This document shows, piece by piece, positions 16,151-24,107 of a DNA stretch of 35,977 nucleotides (positions are counted from its first letter, which is position 1; each line of letters opens with the position of its first letter). The stretch is from positions 425 to 36,401 of the forward strand of contig PMIP01000064.1 of NCBI GenBank assembly GCA_003158295.1. Direction: 5' to 3'. The position numbers were made by a program, and so were the translations under genes. The notes beneath the pieces are model-generated. The model did no database searches and was not told the origin of the DNA. It saw only the letters and a list, made by a program, of their open reading frames with translations. This DNA comes from Chloroflexota bacterium (GTDB lineage Bacteria > Chloroflexota > Limnocylindria > Limnocylindrales > CSP1-4).

Positions 16151-16661
16151 CTCGAAGCTCCTCGCGAAGCCGCCGCATCGCCAGCCGGAGCCGCGAGCGG
16201 ACAGTCTCAAGTGGCACACCGAGCATCTCGGCTACTTCCGCGACCGGGTAGGCGAGGTAGTGGTGGAGCACTACCACGGCGCTCTGGTCAGCTGGCAGGT
16301 GTTCGAAGGCGCGGACGACATCGAGCCGTTCGGTACGGCCCGGAGCGCTCGGACGGCGGCCGGCAGGCTCGATCTCCGCGACATGGAGTGGCGACCTCAA
16401 CAAGCGCCAGGGCGACGACCGCACTCGGAGCGCCTCGTGGACAACGATCCGGCGGAGCCAGAAGAGGGTGCTATCCGCAGACCGCACCTGAGCCCGGGAC
16501 CGCCAGGCCCGCTCCAGCGCGAGCTGGGTCGCGTCCTCCGCCTCGGCGAAATCATGAAGGATCAGGAACGCGAGCCGGATCAGGTCCGGATAGCGTTCCA
16601 CCATCAACTGTTCGAGCCAGCCCTCGGCCAGCACTTGCATAGGCGCGATCTCGATGGCCAT
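16143..16661 (-). CDS. ECF-family RNA polymerase sigma factor
   Basis: A 172-residue sigma-70 family ECF factor. Region 2 is seen as RYPDLIRLAFLILHDFAEAE and DATQLALERAWRSR. Region 4 is seen as HLPADQSAVVVLHHYLAYPV, then VAEMLGVPLETVRSRLRLAM. The ATG at 16661 follows GAGGG at good spacing; a GTG at 16700 in frame has no ribosome binding site. The 3' end overlaps the kelch/anti-sigma-like gene, so the two form a sigma/regulator pair. It directs RNA polymerase to a stress or envelope regulon that cannot be read here. A 9-base inverted repeat lies upstream at 16748-16784. Confidence 0.9.
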   Translation of the reverse strand: MAIEIAPMQVLAEGWLEQLMVERYPDLIRLAFLILHDFAEAEDATQLALERAWRSRAQVRSADSTLFWLRRIVVHEALRVRSSPWRLLRSPLHVAEIEPAGRRPSAPGRTERLDVVRAFEHLPADQSAVVVLHHYLAYPVAEVAEMLGVPLETVRSRLRLAMRRLREELRDA

Positions 16662-17211
16662 CTGCACCCTCGGCCCATCCCTTGCGGTTTGATTCTTCAC
16701 TTCTCAAGACCGCTGAATGGGCGGGAACGGGTCAATGATCCGGCAAAGCCGGCCGATCTCAATGATGACCAGCCCTCGGCCGGCAGGTTTTGGTTGGACC
16801 TGGGTTGTGTGCGCGCTACCCATGATCGCCACCGCCTAGGCACGCGGCGTTCGGGGTCGCGCCGGCTTGCTCGTTGTCTCGGCCGCAAGTCCTGTCGCCC
16901 CGACCCACAAGGACCTGGTTTCGGAACGGGCGCGACAGGCACAACGGCGAGCTGCCGGCGGCCGTTTCAGAGCGCGGTTGCTCGCGACTTCGACGGCCAG
17001 TCTGTTATCTCGGCCTCTACTCCTCTCGCCGCGATGTCTCGCACGACCGGGTGATCGTGACGGTATCGCTGACCTTCCGCCGCGGCTCAGACAGGACCGT
17101 CGTTCGTGGCCGAGAGCGGGCTGGCCGGCTGGCGCCGTCGAATGATGGCCGCCGACCCCACGGGCGCCGGCGATGGCTGATCCGCGAGCGATCCAGCCCC
17201 ACTCCTCCGGG
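16662..17211. other. 550-base gap upstream of ECF sigma gene
   Basis: No gene is recognised; frames on both strands read as Arg/Pro/Ser-rich shadow sequence. The left part is the leader of the sigma gene. It contains the inverted repeat at 16748-16784 and, on the minus strand, a TTGACC hexamer close to it that could be a -35 element, but no matching -10 is convincing. The right part lies downstream of the lipoprotein at 17212. A relic gene cannot be excluded. Confidence 0.45.
16748..16784 (-). promoter_or_regulatory. Inverted repeat upstream of ECF sigma gene
   Basis: Perfect 9-base arms, GCCGGCCGA (16748-16756) and TCGGCCGGC (16776-16784), are separated by 19 bases, about 90 bases upstream of the sigma start. 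It could be an operator or a weak hairpin. GC-rich palindromes arise by chance in such DNA, so a regulatory role is only possible. Confidence 0.3.
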
Positions 17212-17823
17212 CTACAGGAGCTGGTTTGCCAGGGCCTCGATCTGAGCAAGCGACGCCGGCGTCGCGGTAGCGGTGATCGCCACGAGAGTTGTGCCCTTCG
17301 TTGCTACCACGCCCTCGTTGTCCTTCCCTCCGCTGAGCGACTGTGAGAAGGAGCGAGCCTGGTCGCCAACCCCGGACACGCTCGCGTAGGCCACCGGGAA
17401 CTTGCTGCTGAACTGCGAGATGGACGTCGGATCGATGTTGCTGATCAGCTCGATGATCACGTTGAGGCCGGTGCCGCTGTAGTCGCAGGCGAGGCCCGTC
17501 GCACCGGCCGGAAGCTGAGCTCCACCCCCACCTGCCACGCCGATTGGCTTGGAGACCGTGATCCCAAGGGCGGTGCCGACCGTCGCGGCAGTGGGGCAAC
17601 TGGCGGCTGCCTGGGTCGACGCGGGGCTCGAGAGCGCCGTGGCGGTGGCCGATGCGGGGGTGGCGGTGGCCGATGCGGGGGTGGCGGCGGGCGTGGATAC
17701 GGGGGCCGATGCGGGGGTGGCGGCGGGCGTCGCCGATGCGCCGCTCGAACCTCCGCAGGCGCTGAGGGTGACGACCAAGACAAGCATGATTACCGCCAAC
17801 CAGCGCGAGTTGCTGTGTGACAC
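17212..17823 (-). CDS. Lipoprotein with Ala/Thr/Pro linker, 203 aa
   Basis: It starts with GTG at 17823; AAGGAG lies about nine bases upstream. The signal peptide ends at lipobox LSAC (Cys23). A low-complexity linker of about 50 residues, built of 'PASATAT/TPAATPAS' units, carries the folded domain (about 80-203) off the membrane. That domain has Cys pairs in ASCPTAATVGTALGI and LACDYSGTGLNVII, then GVGDQARSFSQSLSGGKDN and a C-terminal helix LAQIEALANQLL. The 'CPTxxxVxxxLG...C.Y' pattern occurs in DUF3558-like exported proteins of actinobacteria. The similarity is modest and the role unknown. Confidence 0.78.
   Translation of the reverse strand: MSHSNSRWLAVIMLVLVVTLSACGGSSGASATPAATPASAPVSTPAATPASATATPASATATALSSPASTQAAASCPTAATVGTALGITVSKPIGVAGGGGAQLPAGATGLACDYSGTGLNVIIELISNIDPTSISQFSSKFPVAYASVSGVGDQARSFSQSLSGGKDNEGVVATKGTTLVAITATATPASLAQIEALANQLL
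17638..17740 (-). repeat. 21-base-period tandem repeat coding the lipoprotein linker
   Basis: On the plus strand the unit GTGGCCGATGCGGGGGTGGCG occurs twice in tandem and then degenerates (GGGGGCCGATGCGGGGGTGGCG). Read on the minus strand it encodes Ala/Thr/Pro/Ser repeats. Unit number is likely to vary between strains. Confidence 0.75.
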
Positions 17824-18047
17824 GTGAGGCGTCTCCTTTTCGAGAGTCGCCTCCGGGATGTGATGGAGAGGCAGTGGTGGGGCGGCCGCTCGGCGCCAGT
17901 AGGTTATGCGATCCTCACGTTTGTGGCCGGAGTCGAGCACGCTGGCCTCAATCGCCGCCTCCACCACGCGCCTAGCTGGCCCCGAAAGGCCGCCGTCCTT
18001 GGGCGGCCGACATCCCGCGACGATGCCGCGATGGTGGCAGTTTCACA

Positions 18048-18188
18048 CTAACGGCGCCGGGCCGAGCCAAGGACGAAGAAACGTGGCGTGGTGACCACAT
18101 TGACCTCGGTGAAGCCGGCCCGTCGCAGAGCGGACTCGACATAGTCAGGCTGGCACCGGCGGCACTGGCAGGTTGGCGTGTGTACCCT
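18048..18188 (-). pseudogene. C-terminal fragment of a methyltransferase-like protein
   Basis: The minus-strand frame ending at 18048 reads CQCRRCQPDYVESALRRAG, then FTEVNVVTTPRFFVLGSARR. The 'LRRAGF.EV.VV.TPRFFVLG.A' ending is typical of the last strands of class I SAM-dependent methyltransferases. No start codon or N-terminal Rossmann part can be found upstream, so this is most likely the surviving tail of a deleted gene. The Cys-rich front (CxCxxC) is not typical of that fold. Confidence 0.35.
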
Positions 18189-18407
18189 CTGGTAACCGGC
18201 ACGCCCGCCGCTATGATCAACGCAGTTCGGCGCCGAGGTCCGGGCGCGTGAAACGGGGTGGAGGTTAGCAGGTCTCCGTCGTCGCATCCATCGCCGCGAC
18301 CGCGCCGGTTCGGTGGGGAGTGGAGCCGCCACTCGTCTGGAGGCCCGCGACCGGTCGAGGAGGAGTTCCCCGGCGTTGTTGCTCGGCGCGTTTCCAGGAG
18401 GTGAACG
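18189..18407. other. Leader of the zinc-ribbon/lipobox gene
   Basis: No gene is recognised. A TATGAT hexamer at 18212-18217 on the plus strand is a fair -10 candidate for the gene at 18408, with only a weak -35 (TGGTAA) sixteen bases before it. The implied leader is about 190 bases. The last 15 bases hold an almost perfect Shine-Dalgarno (AGGAGGTGA). Confidence 0.35.
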
Positions 18408-19340
18408 ATGAAGTTCTGTCCGAATTGCGGTTTCGAGCGGTTCACCGACACGGCGTCCTGCGCCTCGTGCGGCGCCGACTTCCGCCGGATGGCGGAGGCG
18501 ATGGTGGAGGCAACCACCGCCGCTCCCAGGCGGTCCCGACGAGAGGTGGGCGTTGCGATCTGTGCCCTGGTGGCCGTGGTAATGGTGAGTGGCGGCATCC
18601 TCGCGGCGTGCTCCGGCAACAGCGCGGCGGCCACCACGCCCGCTGCCGCGCCGCTCGCCTCCGGCGCCCCCAACTCGAACGCCACGTCCGCGGCCGGCCC
18701 GACGCGCGCCACTCCGGAGGACGCCGTTCACCAGTATCTGACCTCCTTCGCCTCGAACAACGCGGGCCAGCTCCTGGACGCCTGCGCAATCGAAGAAGTC
18801 GCCGCCCATTACCAGTTCGAGGCGCAGGCCACTCGGCTCCAAGCGATCATGCCGAACCAGTTCCTGCTCCCGACCAGCTACGCCTTCTACGCCGGCCTGG
18901 ACAAGTTCGGGCAGGCCTACGTGAACTTCAACCAGGTTCGCGGCCTCGCCCTCAGCCTGCTGACCTCCCAGCCGGTCGATCAGCCCATCGTCCCGGTCAC
19001 GGCGGATCAGGCGCAGCAATACGTCAAGAGCGCCGACCCGTCGCAGCTCGCCGGTCTGAAGGTCGTGGAGATCAAGTTCCCCAGCGCCAAGTTCGCGGCC
19101 GACTCCAAGACCCTCGCCAACTTCGCCGCCCAGGCCAAGGTGTACGGTGCGGACGAGCTGACCGAGCGGCTGGCCCTCGTCGCCTGGAACGGCAAGGACT
19201 ACGCCGTCGGCTTCACCCTCGTTCGGTACGGCAGCGACTGGAAGGTCCTCAACCAGGTCTCCAACCTCGCGGGTACGTCCGTCGCCGGCGCGGCGCAGCC
19301 CGTGACGCAATCGGACTTCGACGCCTCGGTCGCCAGCTAA
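18408..19340 (+). CDS. Zinc-ribbon membrane protein with lipobox-like segment and extracytoplasmic domain
   Basis: This 310-residue protein has a zinc ribbon at its very N-terminus: Cys4, Cys7, Cys18 and Cys21 (KFCPNCG, ASCASCG). A hydrophobic helix at about 47-66 ends in GGILAACSG, which reads as a lipobox (LAAC) although it follows a 45-residue cytoplasmic domain. A Thr/Ala/Ser linker leads to an outer domain (about 100-310) that starts EDAVHQYLTSFASNNAGQLL and ends LALVAWNGKDYAVGFTLV, GSDWKVLNQVS. This resembles NTF2/SnoaL-like or DUF4878-like folds. AGGAGGTGA precedes the ATG. It might act as a membrane sensor linking zinc ribbon and outer domain. The function is unknown. Confidence 0.78.
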   Translation: MKFCPNCGFERFTDTASCASCGADFRRMAEAMVEATTAAPRRSRREVGVAICALVAVVMVSGGILAACSGNSAAATTPAAAPLASGAPNSNATSAAGPTRATPEDAVHQYLTSFASNNAGQLLDACAIEEVAAHYQFEAQATRLQAIMPNQFLLPTSYAFYAGLDKFGQAYVNFNQVRGLALSLLTSQPVDQPIVPVTADQAQQYVKSADPSQLAGLKVVEIKFPSAKFAADSKTLANFAAQAKVYGADELTERLALVAWNGKDYAVGFTLVRYGSDWKVLNQVSNLAGTSVAGAAQPVTQSDFDASVAS

Positions 19341-19505
19341 AGCGGCGGCCGGCGGCGCCACGAGCTTTCGCCGTGGCCCCGCTCCACTGGTCGGCTAGCT
19401 GGTGATTTGGGCGGAACGATTCGGTCATGGTGTTGCTTTGTGGGCGCACCCGAGTGAGTGATGCCGGCACCAAGTCGTTATCCGAGGCACCCACGACGAC
19501 CGCCT

Positions 19506-21005
19506 TCAAGTACGCCCTCGGTGATGGTCCTCGGGCCGCCTGGCGAGATGCCCCGCCGGACAGTAGCGGCCGTAGGATCCGGTCACCAACCCCCTCAATT
19601 CGAGGAGCGTCAAGGCGCTCAGAATGGCCGCCCCCGGCAGCGAAGTCCGGGCCGCCAGATCGTCGGCCGTGGCCGGACCACGCACGAGGGCCTCGGCCAG
19701 CGTCCGTTCCACCGGTCCCAACGAAGCCAGGACGGCTCCCCTACCCGCCCCGACCGCGTTCGCGGAAGGCGCTCCGCCTGAGTCGGGGCTGTTCGCTGCG
19801 AGTGCGGCTCCGACCGAGTCGCCCGCTCCACCCGCGGCATCCTCCGCGCAGCCCAGATCGAGATCCTCGATCAGTTCGGGGACGCCGCATACCACCCGGG
19901 CCTGACCGGGGAAGCTGCGCAAGAAGGCGTTGCACCCGGCGCTGGTTGGCGAGTCCATCGGGCCCGGCACCAGGAAGCACTCCCGACCCTGCTCGAGAGC
20001 CCAGCCGGCGGTGATGAGCGCACCGCTGCGACGCCCCGCCTCGACCACGACCGTAGCGTCGGCGAGCCCGCTCACCAGCCTGTTGCGGCGGGGGAACGTG
20101 CCTCGACTGGCCGGCGTGTCGGGCGCCAGCTCGGCCACGACCGCACCTCCCGCCGCGACGATCGCATCCGCGAGACGCTCATGGGCCCGAGGGAACAGCC
20201 GGGCGTGCCCGCCTCCCAGCACCGCCACCGTCGCCAGGCCCTCGCCCACGACGGCCGCGTGCGCCGCTCCGTCGATCCCTACGGCGAGTCCGGAGACGAC
20301 CACCGCCCCCGCGCGAGCCAGGCCCGAGCCGATCCAGCCGGCGAAGAGCCGCCCCTTGTCCGAAGGCCAGCGCGTCCCGACCACGGCGATCGAGTGGCTT
20401 GCCGCAAGACAATCGATCGAGCCCCTGACGAATAGGAGCGGCGGCGGCATCTCCACTCGCCGCAGGCGTTCCGGGTAGCCTGGATCGTCCAGGGTGACCA
20501 CGGTGAGCCCAAGGGACCTGACCTGTTCCACCGCTCGCGCGCCGAGTTCGACCGACTCGCATATGCGGCGAGCGAGGTCGGCACCCAGTGCCGACCGTCC
20601 TCCGTGCCGTGCCCGCGAATCGATTGCCACAATCCCTGCGGATGGCGCCTCTCCGGCCTCCGCCTCCAAGTGACCGCGCATACCCGCCACTGGCGCGCCG
20701 CCGTCGCCCCCGTCCGGGGCGTCCATGGCGACCCCGGCAAGTGCCTCCCGCAGGCACGCCGGCCCCGCCGGCTGCGCAGCAAGGTTCAGAACCGCCCGGG
20801 CAGATCCGAGAGCTGCGAGCAACGCCGCGAACGTGATCGGCCCCAGGCCCGGCACGGCGAGCAGAGTCACCCATGCGTCCCGCTCCGAGCTCGCCTCGGT
20901 GTCTTCTCGGGCACGCACCGATTCGACGACTCGCGAGGTCTCGCCGACGACGCCTTCCGCGATGCGCCGCGGGGGCAGCGGACCCAGGCTCTGCACGCCC
21001 AGCAT
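19506..21005 (-). CDS. dprA: DNA-processing protein DprA
   Basis: DprA loads RecA on incoming single-stranded DNA during natural transformation. The 499-residue protein has an N-terminal helix-hairpin-helix region (LLAVPGLGPITFAALLAAL), an Ala/Gly-rich insert at about 85-145, the Rossmann-like DprA core from about 165 to 375 (IAVVGTRWPSDKGR, VVSGLAVGIDGAAH, GTFPRRNRLVSGLA, VVEAGRRSGALITA, FLVPGPMDSPTSAGCNAFLR), a second low-complexity spacer, and a C-terminal winged helix (GPVERTLAEALVRGPATADD, LLELRGLVTGSYGR). It is longer than the usual 290-380 residues because of the insert and spacer. The start is three bases after the stop of comM, so the two are coupled. The topA gene often found after dprA is absent. 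Confidence 0.95.
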   Translation of the reverse strand: MLGVQSLGPLPPRRIAEGVVGETSRVVESVRAREDTEASSERDAWVTLLAVPGLGPITFAALLAALGSARAVLNLAAQPAGPACLREALAGVAMDAPDGGDGGAPVAGMRGHLEAEAGEAPSAGIVAIDSRARHGGRSALGADLARRICESVELGARAVEQVRSLGLTVVTLDDPGYPERLRRVEMPPPLLFVRGSIDCLAASHSIAVVGTRWPSDKGRLFAGWIGSGLARAGAVVVSGLAVGIDGAAHAAVVGEGLATVAVLGGGHARLFPRAHERLADAIVAAGGAVVAELAPDTPASRGTFPRRNRLVSGLADATVVVEAGRRSGALITAGWALEQGRECFLVPGPMDSPTSAGCNAFLRSFPGQARVVCGVPELIEDLDLGCAEDAAGGAGDSVGAALAANSPDSGGAPSANAVGAGRGAVLASLGPVERTLAEALVRGPATADDLAARTSLPGAAILSALTLLELRGLVTGSYGRYCPAGHLARRPEDHHRGRT

Positions 21006-21008
21006 CGC

Positions 21009-22577
21009 TCAGACCACCGCCGCGAACTCAGACCGACGGCTCGATGGGGAACGGAACCGGGCCGCTTCGTCCAGGTGGGCAGCTTCGACTCTCACCGACC
21101 CGTCCAGGTCGGCCGCGGTCCGCGCCACCCGCAGCAACCTCTCGATCCCGCGGGCAGACCAGCCCTCCATCTCGGCCAGCCGGATCGCGTGGTCTTGCTC
21201 GGCCGGACCGAAGGCGCAGGCCGCCCTAAGCGCTCGCCCCGTAAGCCTGGAGTTGCAGCATCCGCCACGCTCGATCTGCCGTTCTCGCGACTCGGCGATC
21301 CTGCGAGCCACGGACGCCGAGCCCTCGGGAGCCGTGGCCCCTACGTACTCCTGAGCCCTGACCCGAGGCATGTGAACCCACAGGTCTATGCGATCGCGCA
21401 CAGGCCCGGAGATCCGGGCCGCGTATCTGTCGGCCACGGAAGGCCGGCAGCGGCATCGGCCATCGCCCTCGCCCGCATGGCCGCAGGGACACGGGTTCAT
21501 GGCGGCGATGAGCTGGAACCGCGACGGGAAGACGGCCGCTCGACCTACCCTGGCGATGGCAACGTACCCATCCTCGAGCGGCTGCCGGAGAGCCTCCAGG
21601 GTGGCCCGGTCGAACTCGGGCAGCTCGTCCAAGAAGAGGACCCCGTCGTTTGCGAGGGTCACTTCGCCCGGCGACATACGAGGGCCACCGCCGACCATTG
21701 CGGCGTAGGAGATGGTGTGGTGAGGAGCCCGGAACGGCCGCCTGCGAACCAGCCCGCGAATCTGAGTCGAGCCGGCCACCGAGGCGATGACCGTGGCTAC
21801 ACGAGCCTCCTCGTCATCCAGGGGTGGGAGCAGACCCGGCACGGTGCGGGCCAGGAGGGTCTTGCCCGAGCCCGGCGGGCCGACCATGACCATGCAATGC
21901 CCGCCGGCCAGTGCCAGCTCGAGAGCCCGCCGCCCCTCGAGCTGACCGCGAACTTCGGCCAGATCGGGACCCGCATCCTCGCGGGCGACCCCGACCTGGA
22001 GCATCTCGGTTTCGTCACCCACCTCGGCCGCCATCTCCACCCGAGGAGGCCGGTTGCGTCTCCGACCCCGGCTGCTCTCCCGCACAACGAGAGCTGCCTC
22101 CGCGAGCGTCGCCGCCGGAACCACATCTATCCCGCCCGCGAGACGCGACTCGTCAGCGCCCTCGACGGGAACCAGGACCCGCCGCACGTGGCGCCGGGCG
22201 AGAGCTGCCACCATCGGCAGCAGACCGGGGACGGGACGCAGCTCGCCGCCAAGGGAAAGCTCGCCGAGGACGGCCCACCGACCGTTCGCCCGCACCTGCT
22301 CGGACCCGACCAGAATGCCCAACGCCATGGCCAGGTCCAGAGAGGCGCCGCTCTTGCGCATATCCGCCGGTGCCAGGTTGACGGTGATCCGCCGGGGCGG
22401 GTACTCGTAGCCGCTATTCCGGATGGCTCCCCTGACCCGCTCGCGAGCCTCCTGCAAGGCCGTGTCCGCCAGCCCGACGATGGTGAAGCCGGGCAGGCCC
22501 GGTGCTACGTCCACCTCCACCCGAATCGGGCGTCCGTCCAGTCCCTGAAGGGTGGCCGAGAGAAGTGAGGCGAGCAC
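21009..22577 (-). CDS. comM: YifB/ComM family Mg-chelatase-like AAA+ ATPase
   Basis: ComM-type hexameric helicases promote branch migration during natural transformation. The 522-residue protein is complete. It has the Lon-like N-terminal domain (LPGFTIVGLADTALQEARER, ITVNLAPADMRKSGASLDLA), a Walker A GPPGSGKTLL, Walker B GVLFLDELPEFDR, the zinc-like NPCPCGHAGEGDGRCRC segment, and a C-terminal magnesium-chelatase region ending in a helical lid. The GTG start at 22577 has no Shine-Dalgarno but lies exactly six bases after TAGGGT (22584-22589), as expected of a leaderless transcript. It also follows the cpaE-like gene by 78 bases and is coupled to dprA. Confidence 0.95.
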   Translation of the reverse strand: MLASLLSATLQGLDGRPIRVEVDVAPGLPGFTIVGLADTALQEARERVRGAIRNSGYEYPPRRITVNLAPADMRKSGASLDLAMALGILVGSEQVRANGRWAVLGELSLGGELRPVPGLLPMVAALARRHVRRVLVPVEGADESRLAGGIDVVPAATLAEAALVVRESSRGRRRNRPPRVEMAAEVGDETEMLQVGVAREDAGPDLAEVRGQLEGRRALELALAGGHCMVMVGPPGSGKTLLARTVPGLLPPLDDEEARVATVIASVAGSTQIRGLVRRRPFRAPHHTISYAAMVGGGPRMSPGEVTLANDGVLFLDELPEFDRATLEALRQPLEDGYVAIARVGRAAVFPSRFQLIAAMNPCPCGHAGEGDGRCRCRPSVADRYAARISGPVRDRIDLWVHMPRVRAQEYVGATAPEGSASVARRIAESRERQIERGGCCNSRLTGRALRAACAFGPAEQDHAIRLAEMEGWSARGIERLLRVARTAADLDGSVRVEAAHLDEAARFRSPSSRRSEFAAVV

Positions 22578-22583
22578 GACGCG

Positions 22584-22589
22584 ACCCTA
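22584..22589 (-). promoter_or_regulatory. Candidate -10 element (TAGGGT) for leaderless comM
   Basis: On the minus strand TAGGGT is followed by CGCGTC and then the GTG start, placing the expected transcription start on the first base of the start codon. No -35 is evident. The same spacing occurs at tyrA and at the zinc-ribbon gene at 30126. Confidence 0.45.
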
Positions 22590-22655
22590 GGCCATGTCGA
22601 TCACTTGCCGCTTATCGGCCGCTTCGCGGGCACGATCAGTGCGGCCGGAGCTCGA

Positions 22656-23882
22656 CTACCGAGCCTCTTTCTGCGCCGCCGCCTGTGCCGCCACCGAGCG
22701 TTCATCGAGATCCTTGTCCAGAGCCTTGACGAACTCGAGCACGTCCCGGCCCAGGGCAGAATCCACCTTCGTATACATGAACGGCGCGCCGCTGTTCAGG
22801 GCGCCGATCGCGGAGCGGTACTCGTTGATGATCTGGTAATCGATCCGGCGCTTAAGAGCGCTCTCCGCGTTCTTCACGTTGATACCGGTGAACGCGTTCG
22901 ATCGATTGAGGATGAGCTTGACCTTCTCGTCCGAGTAACCCAGGTGATTGATCGTCTCCAGCACCAGCCTGACGTTCTTGAGGCATGGCAGGTCCGCCGT
23001 CAGGACGACGTAAATCATCTGGGCGACATCCATCAGCCTCAGGTTGATCTCGTCGAGGCGCTTGTCGATGTCGAGGACGATGTAGTCGAAATCGTTGGCC
23101 AGCAGGCCGATGATCTCGGGCAGGTGGTCGCTGTTGACGAGCTCGGCCGTCTCCGGCGACGGCGGCGCCAGCAGCAGCTCGATTCCCGACTCGTGCTTGA
23201 CGAGGATCTGGCGTACCAGATCGACATCCATCGCCGGCGTTGTGGCCAGATCGACCACGCTGGGGCGATCGAGTCCAAGGTCGAGGAAGACGCGATGGTC
23301 GCCGAACTGGAGATTCGCATCGATCAGGCACACCCGCTGATCCAGCTCCTTGTGGAGCGCGATCGCGGTGTTTATGGCGAGCGTGGTGGTGCCGACACCG
23401 CCCTTGGCGCCGTAGAACAGGATGACCCGAGCCGGTCCGCGCTTCTTGGGAGCCACCGGATGCGCGACCGCCGGCTCGCGGCTCGGCGCCACGAGCGGCT
23501 CGGCAGGCTGATAGCGCGCCAGCAGGCTGCGCATCCGGGCCATGAGCTCGGCCGGATGGAACGGTTTGATCAGATAGTCGTCCGCCCCGGAGCGAAGGGC
23601 CTTGCTGCGGCTGTCCGCCTGGTTCTCGGTCAGAAGCAGGATGGCCGGCGTATGCGTGGATGGGCCGTCTTCCATCCGAAGCCGGGAGACGACGGTGAAC
23701 CCGTCAATACCCGCCAGGTTGGACGCCACCAGCACCAGGGCCGGTCTCTCGGACCGCGCCAGGCGGAGCGCATCCGTTCCCTCGCTCGAAACGATGACTT
23801 CGAATCCAACCTGCGCGAGCGCGTTGCTCAGCGCTCGCTGCACGGTCGGATCGGCATCGACCACGAGGATCTTGACGGCCAT
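22656..23882 (-). CDS. CpaE/TadZ-like ATPase with pseudo-receiver domain
   Basis: This 408-residue protein joins a response-regulator receiver fold (1-125) to a MinD/ParA-type ATPase (about 150-385). The receiver keeps the acidic pair (D9, D11), Thr85 and Lys106 (LIKPF). The phosphoacceptor position is Ala53 in LVLVASNLAGIDGF, so it cannot be phosphorylated in the normal way. The ATPase has the deviant Walker A AKGGVGTTTLA (Lys160) and a CLIDANLQFGD switch. TadZ/CpaE proteins place type IV pilus (Tad/Flp) machines at the cell pole, and atypical receivers are known in that family. No other tad gene is in the window. AGGTG precedes the ATG and a TATAAT lies about 90 bases upstream. Confidence 0.88.
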   Translation of the reverse strand: MAVKILVVDADPTVQRALSNALAQVGFEVIVSSEGTDALRLARSERPALVLVASNLAGIDGFTVVSRLRMEDGPSTHTPAILLLTENQADSRSKALRSGADDYLIKPFHPAELMARMRSLLARYQPAEPLVAPSREPAVAHPVAPKKRGPARVILFYGAKGGVGTTTLAINTAIALHKELDQRVCLIDANLQFGDHRVFLDLGLDRPSVVDLATTPAMDVDLVRQILVKHESGIELLLAPPSPETAELVNSDHLPEIIGLLANDFDYIVLDIDKRLDEINLRLMDVAQMIYVVLTADLPCLKNVRLVLETINHLGYSDEKVKLILNRSNAFTGINVKNAESALKRRIDYQIINEYRSAIGALNSGAPFMYTKVDSALGRDVLEFVKALDKDLDERSVAAQAAAQKEAR

Positions 23883-23972
23883 TGCTACACCTGGTTGCGC
23901 GGTTCAGCGGCTCACGAAGGCCAAGGCGGCGTGCAACCGCCACGAGACGCACAGATCGGGACGAACCGCCAG

Positions 23973-23978
23973 ATTATA
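23973..23978 (-). promoter_or_regulatory. Consensus -10 element (TATAAT) upstream of cpaE-like gene
   Basis: A perfect TATAAT on the minus strand in otherwise very GC-rich DNA, about 90 bases before the ATG at 23882. No clear -35 lies 16-18 bases upstream. It suggests that the cpaE-like, comM and dprA genes have their own promoter separate from the SPFH gene before them. Confidence 0.45.
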
Positions 23979-24107
23979 GGCGGCCCACCGCGCGGGAGAC
24001 ATCGGTCGTGGCAATGCCCGCCTTCAGTGCGGTTCCGCGGCGAGTGCGTTCCAGTCAAGTTACCGCCACAGGCGCAGCCGCGGCCCGTGTCGTTTCGGCG
24101 CGGCGCT

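Noticed and set aside
15318-17054. Plus-strand open frame of 578 codons
   Set aside because: Antisense to the kelch repeats (giving an apparent repeat pattern) and to the sigma gene.
18048-19361. Minus-strand open frame of 437 codons
   Set aside because: Most of it is antisense to the zinc-ribbon/lipobox gene; only the last ~45 codons are protein-like and were listed as a fragment.
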